From assembly GCA_907165135.1 (NCBI GenBank), contig OU015567.1, positions 5,895,001 to 5,959,000 on the forward strand: a DNA stretch of 64,000 bases. Reading direction: 5' to 3'. This stretch comes from Oikopleura dioica. Lineage: Eukaryota > Chordata > Appendicularia > Copelata > Oikopleuridae. The notes under the pieces were generated by a model. That model ran no database searches and was not told the origin of the DNA. It was given only the letters and a program-made list of their open reading frames with translations. Within the stretch, counting starts at the first letter, position 1, and the number at the start of each line of letters is the position of its first letter. The translations under genes and the position numbers were made by a program. Positions 56,466 to 64,000 of this stretch are shown one piece after another.

Positions 56466-57468
56466 ATTTGAGTTTACAAAACGAAAAAGAAGCTACGACT
56501 ACTGTAATAAGTATCTTCGTTTGAAACTCTTTCTTCAGCAATTTCATCAAGAAAAACTCCTCTTCCCTTCTTTTTCTTCAAAAATCTCTGACAATTGAAA
56601 ATTGAAATGAAGATCGTTTTCAAGGACAGAGGACCTTATTCGCAGTCCCTTGTGAAAAATTTTATTTTCACAGCTTTTTATTTCACTCCCTAGCCGTGAT
56701 AAGCTCTCGATGAATCTGGGTTCAACAAGGTTGTTTCAAATCAAAGCGCTTCCGTTTTTTTTCAAAAAGAGAAAATTTGAGGAATTATTATTTTTTTTTC
56801 GAACTTGTTTTTAAAATTGATAAATTGAACCTGTTGACTGTAACGAGCGGCCCTGATGATGCGGAATTTATCTTATCTTTTCTGACGGAAGATTCGGAAT
56901 GGCAGTCTCTGAGTTAATACAGAAGTTTAAATCAACAAAATAGCTCTTTCTTTGTCAAATTCTTTTCTGCCAAAATTATCAAAACAAAATTCTCGGTTTC
57001 TACTTTTTGAAAATCGTCAACTGTATTATTGAGCTTCCTTTCCCTTATAGGGTAAATAATCGTTTATTATCGACTTTTTTTATACCGGCAATTACGGTTT
57101 TCAAAGAGACTGGACATACGGCAGTTTTCTTTGAAGAAAAATAATTATATTATATTTTATTTATTAACATGTATTCACAGAAAGAGAAAGAAAGAGAGGG
57201 TTTCTCTTCTTTTCGCCTTTTTTCGCTCTTTTTTACAAAATATCTCGATTGGAAGGCGTAGTCGAGGAGTAGACCGTCTCAAGATTCTCAAATTGCCCCA
57301 AGGATTCGATGCTCTTTGACTGGAGTTCAACACGCGCGTTCACTGAAATTCACCACTGGCGAGTTCGTGTTCATTCGAATGACGGAACACGTGATAGGAC
57401 TGAAATTGTAAATGGTGATAAATGACCCAATCATGCATTTGGGTGAAGAGATAAATGGGTGGGCTCGG
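56466..57468. other. intergenic between LRR-Ig gene and coiled-coil gene
   Basis: About 1 kb, AT-rich, no feature that I can support. Confidence 0.4.
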
Positions 57469-58790
57469 TTAGAGGAGATTTTCGAGGATTTTTGGGCCGC
57501 CAACGAGGACGAATTTTCGAATGTTCTTTTTGAAAATTTTCGCTGGCGGCCGCTTGTTGCCTGTAAATCGCTCTCCGTCCCAGTATAAATGTAAATGAAT
57601 GGTAAACTTACGCTCTTGGATGGAATTTTTGTAGAGCATTCCGAACTTGTGCAGTTGCTCGTTGTAGTCTTCCCGCGCCGCCTGGACCTTGAATTTTCGG
57701 TAATTTGCGGAAAATTTTCAGACGAAAATTCTTTGGAAATTAATTGAAATCCACTTACTTTGTCATCGATGTAGTCGCGCATCTGCGTCTCGGTCAAGCG
57801 CTGGGCGTTGTCAATCTTGAGCAATCTGTCAAGCTGCTCGTGCTGGAAATTCTGATGCTCCGTCTTCAGCTCGGAAAGCTTTGAAACAAGCGAAGCCATG
57901 CCCTCTTCCAGTTTGAGAAGACGCTCGCCGTTCTTAACCTGCGCTTCGTCGAAGTGAAGTTGAGCTTCGTCGATTCGATGAGAGTTTTCGTTCAGAGTTT
58001 GGTTCATGAGATTGATCGTTTCCTGACCCTCGTTCACTGAAAAATGGAATGAAATTAAAAAAGGGGTCTCCATAAAACGCTGAAAGCCTGAGTCAGGGTC
58101 GGAAAGAGCTAAAATGAAAAGCCGCGCAGCGGCTTTTCTAAAAACGAAGCCGCAAAGCGGCTTCGCTAATATTTCGATTTCAATCTATAAAAAAACTCTG
58201 GCGAAGCCGCTTTGCGGCTTCGTTTTAAAAAAAAAGCCGCTCCGCGGCTTTTCATTTCAGTTCTTTCAGACTCTGACTCAGGTTTTCTACACAGGTTGCC
58301 GAGCCCAGAATAAACGAATCAGAATTCGGATTTTCTACTTTTCGTTTTTTTTTTACCTTGATCGCGAATTCTTTCGCTATTTTCGTTGTGGTCTTCGATC
58401 GCGTATCTTAGCTGCTCACATGCTGCTTCCAAGGAATGAATTCGCTCATTGAACTGGATCGTCTTATTCTGCGACTCTTCCTTCTGCTCTTCGAGGGAGC
58501 CGAAAATCGTGTTGGACAAGCGGCCGAGCTCATCGTTCAAATGATTACGCTTGGATTCTTCGACTTCAAGGGCATTTACGCCGTTTCGCTGAGCTAAAAT
58601 TGGAAAAATGAGGAGAAAGAAGGAGGAGTATTTTTTTTACCGATTTCGTCTTGCTCAGCTTGCTTTTTTCGGATAGAAGCGACGGTAGCGTTGAGACTGT
58701 TGATTTCTTCTTCGTGCGTTTTTTGCTGAAAGTAGCAGAAACCGACGGCGGCGGCTCCGATCGCAGCGGTCAGGGTTGACTTTTTCACGG
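57469..58790 (-). CDS. membrane-anchored coiled-coil protein, unrecognised
   Basis: Five exons. The first has a short hydrophobic segment (TLTAAIGAAAVGFCYF) followed by a coiled coil beginning KTHEEEINSLNATVASIRKK. The next exons continue it (NDELGRLSNTIFGSLEEQKE, HSLEAACEQLRYAIEDHNEN, EGMASLVSKLSELKTEHQNF). The last ends basic (KRPPAKIFKKNIRKFVLVGG). Total about 270 residues. No ATG was found in frame at the 5' end: the first candidate codon is GTG at 58,788, so an upstream exon is probably missing. Introns are GT-AG; one (about 58,040-58,350) contains a MITE copy away from its splice sites. Function unknown; an N-terminally anchored coiled coil suggests a membrane tether. Confidence 0.55.
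58074..58306. mobile_element. MITE copy in an intron of the coiled-coil gene
   Basis: Right end CAGGTTTTCTACACAGGTTG plus CCGAGCCC is perfect; left end is partly eroded (AAGCCTGAGTCAGGG). The core has AAAAGCCGCGCAGCGGC and GAAGCCGC hairpins in mirror order. Confidence 0.75.
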
Positions 58791-59410
58791 ATGAGAATTT
58801 TTTCTTGCATTTTTTGAAGAAAAATTTGATTGAAGCAATTTTTCATCCCTTTCCTGAAGAGCCGACATGTATTTCTCACTTCTCTCTCTTTTCTTTTTTG
58901 AATACACTGAGGAAGTTTTCTGTTTCTTGCCAAACAATTCTAGCTATTCTAGAGAGAGTCGAACAAATCCAATTTTCTAATTCTTCTGAGTTGAAAAGTG
59001 TCTTCGTCACCACTAATCTCTCTCTTCAGTAAAGGCTTCAAAGGTCAGTGCTGAGAGCCGTATTTTTTAAATCGACCGCAGGGCCAATTTCTTCGATTTC
59101 TTTCTCTCCTTTTCAAAAGACGCTATTATGAGCCGATTCGGTGCGGGAGTCGCCAGTTCAAAATATAAAAATTTAGCGCCACCTCGAAATTTTGGCCGGC
59201 GGCAAATAAGAACACACCTGCGGGGGAGTGTATCAACAGATTGATTGTTATCTTCAACCTTGACCTCGATGACCCGGCAAATTGGACCACGTGGGATGAA
59301 ATGAGCGGGAAGAAGGAATTGAGAAGGCATGAAATTCAAAAGCGGAAAACGCTGGTTTTCGAACTGGATTATATTTGAAGAATAAGGTTTTCAGAACAAT
59401 AAAAGAGGCG
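58791..59410. other. region between coiled-coil gene and carnitine acyltransferase gene
   Basis: Minus-strand open frame at 59,067-59,339 (with AHFIPRGPICRVIEVKVEDN) has no recognised family or clear splice context. I list the region as unassigned. Confidence 0.3.
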
Positions 59411-59413
59411 AAT

Positions 59414-59613
59414 CTTCAAAGGCGAAATTTGTCTTCTGTTTGGGCACGTTTGAATGTTGAGCGGCGCGTTTCTAGCGCTAGTTGGTCTGAGAGATAATTT
59501 TTTATGACAAAATTAGGTTCATTTTTTACCGAGGTCGTCAACTTGAGAATTGCATCTGACTCGTCGCGGGGTTTTGCCAAAAACATCTTTTCGGATGTCC
59601 TCCTTGTCTTCAT
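59414..59613 (-). CDS. short open exon downstream of the carnitine acyltransferase gene, unknown
   Basis: ATG at 59,613, only 32 bases after the CRAT stop. It reads MKTRRTSEKMFLAKPRDESD and continues to a GTAAAA donor-like site. A following exon is not certain. It could be a downstream operon gene or a chance ORF. Confidence 0.25.
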
Positions 59614-59644
59614 AAAAGCAAAGTTACAGTGGTATTTACTGTGA

Positions 59645-62031
59645 TTATGAATGATTACCAGCAGAATTAGACCTTTTGGAGTTGAATTGGTTGCAAATAT
59701 CCATCAGTGTTTCGAGCGATTCCGCCAAAGCTCTCCTAAGTAAGGAATAATTCAAAAATGAAAATATAATTTTCCATGATATGAAAGAGACAACTTATAT
59801 GAGAGACAGATTTGACGACGGAATTAAACCTGAATCGCTCGGACGAGGTTGCGTCACAATCTTTATATGATGAAATGCAGAAAACAATGCAGTCCTTTAT
59901 GATTTTGTTTTAAAAATCACATAAATTGAGAAATCGGCCGAATTGGCCGAAAAATAAGGCTACCTTTTGCGGATTGTACGAGCAGCCGTATCCGTCGGGG
60001 ACGACTGGTCCGTAGCACATGTAGATGTCCCTCGAAATGGTCGGGATTTGAGACGTTGAGAGTTCAAAGTGGTTGAATGTTTTGAACGAATTGTCGGTGA
60101 ACAACTCCGGAATCGGCAGCGAGACTTCTTTCAGCGTGTTCAGAAGGGCGAGCAGATGATTGTCCAGTCCCTTGCCAGTGATTGCTTGCTGAGTAATGCT
60201 GGTTTGAAACCTCACTGCTTTGCGAAGATAGTCCATCGAGTTAGTACTCAGGGATGATTTACAATCGCCTCTGGAGTAAAACTCGCTCAGGTGCCGACAA
60301 AGCTGGAGGGCGGGAATCGTCGACGCTCGAATGTTATCTACCCGTCCATCTCGAAACCTTCTGATCGACCCGGACTCGTAGGAGCAAGGAAGACGACAGT
60401 AGATTCGATGATAAGCGCACTGCAAGGCTACTTGTAAAAAGGCATCGGGGGACATGTTCTGCTTCTTGATAAATGTTTTGCCGAACTTTTCGAACTTGAA
60501 GACGTTTAAATCGAGCCGTTCTTGTTGAACCCGGTGATTTTCTATTTGACGAGAGACCAGCAAGTCCAGCTCGTGGGACGTTCGGAAGGAGAGGGGTTCG
60601 AGGGGAGAGTTGCCGTAGTAGTACTTTTCTTTCGTTGGGTTTTGGATGATTGCTCGTTTGATTTCTGCGGCGAGCTGGACGACTGGGATTCCTTCGCAAA
60701 CGGAGTGCTCGTAGCAGATCCCGAAGTCGCCGTCGTCGTTGATGATGAGCTGGAGGGTGCAGTCGAACCAGCGGTTGGTCGCGAATTTTCCACCGTGGAG
60801 AAATTGCTCGATTGGACTATCATCACCGGCTACTACGAATTCAGAAAAAAGAGAGTAATGAAAACTGACCTTGATCGAGGTTGACAACGAAAGCGGCGTT
60901 CTGGATCAGCTTGAGTAACGAGCCATTAGTAGATGAAATCTGCTCGAGCTTGTTTTTCAGAATGGCCCACTCCCGCCTCGTGCAAGTTGTCAGAATGCCC
61001 GTGTTCTTCTGAGGAGTGGATTTCGTCACGATCCCGAAGATCTGCGCTTCGAGGTCGTTGATGCTGGGCTTGTAGAAGATTCCATTGCGCATGACGAGGA
61101 AGTAGTCGCTTTTTCTGCTCACGTGGAGGTCTTTACTTTTCCCCGGCTGGCGATATCTACAGTGGGGTTTATCGTGATTCAAGTTTTCTCAAAAATATGT
61201 CTCAATTTTAGAAAGGTCATGAATCATGATTAATCCCGCGCCCTGGTAAAGAGGTTCCGGTATTGATTCATACACAGATGCGAGCCTGCCATTTGCCCTC
61301 CACTCGTCTCATGAAGCTCGTTGTTTTCCACTATTAGGAAGTTAAAATTTGGGTCATTTATTTTTTCTTGATACCTTTTGTTTTGTAGCGTAAAGTGCTT
61401 TTGATGATGGTCGCGATTAAGGTGACATTTTCGCTTCTGGAGCGACTGTAATTGCGATGAACCAGCATTCCAGGATTGGAATTGATTGGCAAGGGACAGT
61501 TTTGCTCCAAATACATGTCGTTTAACCACCAATCGGTTATCCAGTTCACTCGTGTTCTGGGAATAGAAAAATGGGAAGGGAAATGGTCTTACCTGGCCCG
61601 GGCTTCAAGTAAGATCTGCAGCTTGTTCGCCGTTTGGCTCAAGAATTTCTCTGCGTAAGAGGCGACTTTTTCATATTGAAAGTCCGGGATGAGTGGCTTC
61701 AGGGCTTGGAGATACCTCTCAATCGTATCGCTTATCTGAGGAACCGGAAGAAGAGGAACTTGTCTCGCATTTTGAACAGTTTGGATCGGACAATGTTTAA
61801 TCGACGATCTGTTGTCGCTGAAAATGTTTTTTAGGGGGCTTTTTTGGCGGTGGGTTTTTGGTACAATTTGGCGGGCTTTTGATTGCCAATTTCTCGATTT
61901 TCCTTGGATATTTTCAGTCTCGTGAAAAACTGAGACATATGAACGATGTTTTTAAAATTCGTGGTGTTTCTCTTTTGCTTCGATTTGGAAAGAGAATTAA
62001 TCTCCTTTGCATGTTTCGCGCTCTGCTCCAT
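59645..62031 (-). CDS. CRAT: carnitine O-acetyltransferase-like enzyme
   Basis: Transfers short acyl groups between CoA and carnitine in mitochondria and peroxisomes. Start ATG 62,031 (MEQSAKHAKEINSLSK). Matches: PLLPVPQISDTIERYLQALK, INWITDWW-type NWITDWWLNDMYLE, SHLCMNQYRNLF, YEHSVCEGIPVV (catalytic His), KQNMSPDAFLQVALQCAYHR, STSQIPT (the STS acyl-CoA site) and YMCYGPVVPDGYGCSYNPQK. After a splice the C-terminal exons give CIVFCISSYKDCDATSSERF and RALAESLETLMDICNQFN, ending at 59,645. No carnitine palmitoyltransferase-type N-terminal membrane segment is visible, which favours CRAT over CPT1. Some middle junctions were not resolved. Confidence 0.88.
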
Positions 62032-62587
62032 GTTCTCAAAAAAATACTCTGGCCGCTCGGCTTTTAGACTGAGTGATAGTATCCGGAATGAGAAAATCCG
62101 CAAAATGTTAATGAATTTAATATCTCAAAGACCTCATTTATTCATCTCACCTGTCTTTATCTGCATGGCCCATTTTGAATCAATCACAATTAACCAAAGC
62201 CCCTTTCTCTGAAAATTAAAAATTTTGGGAATTGATGGCGAATGCGGTTCAGCAGATGAAAAATAAGTTATTGACCTTATCTGGTTTCTTAATCAGAAAA
62301 TCAAAAATATAAAGAATCTACTAAAATTCTAGACAATTTTAAACTAAGATTTCAAAATTGAAATCAACGAGGACTACCAAATACAGCAAAAAATGGATAT
62401 TAGTATTCACAAAATAAGATATAGGCACCAAGGAATATATAGTAGAAAAGCAGGAAAAAAAGGGTTGAAGAGATAAATTATTTGATTTTATAATAACTCT
62501 AAAGAGGTAATTTTTAAATTAAGTATTAGTAAAAGTGATTGTTTGTTTAATACTCTCCATCGAAACTTTCTTCACTGCTTGTTTGTA
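62032..62587. other. intergenic between VAChT 3' end and CRAT start
   Basis: 556 bp, AT-rich, with no feature I can support. Both neighbours are on the minus strand. Confidence 0.4.
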
Positions 62588-64000
62588 TCAACGAATGTCT
62601 GAAAATATATGCTTTAATTTGGATCCAACTCTTCTTAAAAACCTCGGTTGGGAATCTTCCAACGAAGAAATCGGTAAATCCATCGCTCCCCCGCTATTTG
62701 CGGTTCCATAACCGCCGCTAGGTCCACCACTTTCCAGGTTCAATTCTAACTCATCTTGGTCGATCAGCCCGATTCGCTCACTTTTGTCCACCTAGAAGTC
62801 AAATTATATTATATTATATTATATTATATTATATTATATTATATTATATTATATTATATTATATTATATTATATTATATTATATTATATTATATTATATT
62901 ATATTATATTATATTATATTATATTATATTATATTATATTATATTATATTATATTATATTATATTATATAGAAGAATAAGTACCTGGCGATCGTAAACGC
63001 CCCTGAGCAAAATCAGCATGGGTACATAAAGAATCGATACAGCGCCCATGCCAAGGTTGAGTGTGATAAAGCCGAATTTTTCAACAATGTTTCCAGCAAC
63101 AATCGGGCCGAGAGCATAAGCGAAGGAGTATGAAATGTCGGCGATGGCATAGACAGATCCGTAAACAGAAGCGTGGCGGGTGTCCACAATGAAAGCCAAG
63201 GTCGGTAGCAGCGCTGTATCTACGAGAGCGATTCCGAAGCACATGAGGCCGAGTGGAACGGTAACTTGGCCATATGTCCGGCATTCCTAAACCATGTTAG
63301 ATCATACTTCATGCTTGGCAAAGAAGTTTTCGATGACGGGGATAGAGCTTTTCCTGCAGCTGGCTAGTGATTTTTTCTGGATTTCTGCGTAGATGTGTAC
63401 GAAAAACATCGAGCTTTCCATAAAACTTGATATACTCTCTTGATGCTAACTTCACGAAGCAAGGAAAAGACGTCTTACCGGCAGAAAAGCAGTAGATATG
63501 GCGATGAAAGCCAGGCCAACAGCTCCGTAAAACCACTGAAATCGAAAGTACTTATTCGCGAGGGCCACGCATATCAGCACGCCGCAAACATGTGGGACAG
63601 GGTTCGGTAATTTGAGCTCAAGCTAAAACTCATTTTGGCTAGACGCTCAAATTTCCTCAAATTGAGAACTCAAAGTGACTTGAGAAATCATTTTGAGAAG
63701 ATTTGAGAGTTTTGGGAGTTTTGAGTTTTTGGGAGATTTGAGAGTTTTGAGTTTTCAAAACTCAAATTAAGCGAGCGCTTCCTTGATTGGCTCATGGATC
63801 GCCAGAATTGATTTCTAACACGAGCTCTCATCTCTGAGTTCTCAAAACTCAAATTAAAAACGTGAGTCTCAAGCTTTGTTTCCTTGAGTTTTAGCGTGAG
63901 CTCAAATTACCGAACCCTGATGTGGGATAAATGCTGGAAACCAAACTAAAAAGTGTTTGAGCGTTATTATAAATTTATCGTCAATCAGGCCTGACCAAAG
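62588..64000 (-). CDS. SLC18A3: vesicular acetylcholine transporter, 3' part
   Basis: Proton-coupled transporter that loads acetylcholine into synaptic vesicles (major facilitator, SLC18). Exons: 63,945-63,911 with WFPAFIP, then (after an inserted element) to 63,479 with [14 protein letters not shown] and [16 protein letters not shown]; 63,286-62,984 with [37 protein letters not shown] and [16 protein letters not shown]; and 62,791-62,588, the cytoplasmic tail. [15 protein letters not shown] with [15 protein letters not shown] is the VAChT form rather than VMAT. The 5' exons lie beyond the window. One intron is almost filled by a pentanucleotide repeat, and one exon is split by a MITE. Confidence 0.9.
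62801..62968. repeat. pentanucleotide microsatellite (ATTAT)n
   Basis: About 33 uninterrupted copies of a 5-base unit in a VAChT intron, 10-20 bases from either splice site. Confidence 0.97.
63598..63919. mobile_element. hAT-like MITE inserted in a VAChT exon
   Basis: 322 bp with terminal inverted repeats CAGGGTTCGGTAATTTGAG and its complement, flanked by a perfect 8-bp duplication ATGTGGGA (63,590-63,597 and 63,920-63,927). CAGGG ends and 8-bp duplications are typical of hAT elements. Removing the element plus one duplication restores an unbroken conserved coding segment. Confidence 0.85.

Noticed and set aside
62756-62971. ORF of repeated LYYII units
   Set aside because: Translation of the (ATTAT)n microsatellite in a VAChT intron, not a protein.

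Overview
The window is animal nuclear DNA from a very compact genome. It carries about twenty protein genes in 64 kb, most introns are 40-60 nt, and intergenic gaps are short. Three things together point to an appendicularian tunicate (Oikopleura-like): the tiny introns, long head-to-tail gene runs with a pyrimidine tract and AG just upstream of start codons (the layout of trans-spliced operons), and several introns whose boundaries are GA-AG, GG-AG or GC-AG when fixed by protein homology. The species name is an inference.

Layout. 1-12,000 is on the minus strand: an extracellular heparan 6-O-endosulfatase (Sulf, 3' end outside the window), the ribosome-biogenesis Brix protein PPAN, and a 7.4 kb MED12 gene. 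One MED12 intron holds a small secreted-peptide gene on the opposite strand. 12,468-34,062 is a run of ten plus-strand genes: NME5, THOC2, an unrecognised disordered protein, WRAP53/TCAB1, RPL10, tafazzin, a four-span PPxY membrane protein, BCL7, SF3B1 and UTP6. Most are housekeeping RNA, ribosome, chromatin or mitochondrial genes. Two tRNA-His genes lie head to head at 34.2-34.5 kb.

34,500-48,000 is a gene-poor developmental region with long introns and many repeats: a FoxH1-type forkhead gene, a paired-like homeobox gene immediately downstream, and an Iroquois homeobox gene with a 3 kb first intron. 48,000-64,000 is mixed: a short membrane protein, a divergent secreted PLA2-like protein that lacks the catalytic His-Asp pair, a possible membrane-anchored relative of it, a tandem LRR-Ig surface protein, a coiled-coil membrane-anchored protein, a carnitine acetyltransferase, and the 3' part of the vesicular acetylcholine transporter (VAChT).

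The most interesting theme is small inverted-repeat elements (MITEs) and their relation to introns. One family has long terminal inverted repeats whose inner edges read GTGTAG...CTACACAG, which are ready-made splice sites. In MED12 one intron coincides with such an element and the outer ends of the repeat have become coding sequence. In VAChT a different, hAT-like element with a perfect 8-bp target duplication sits inside an exon, and splicing at sites within its ends would keep the frame. Other copies lie inside ordinary introns. Many are built from short GCCGC hairpin modules.
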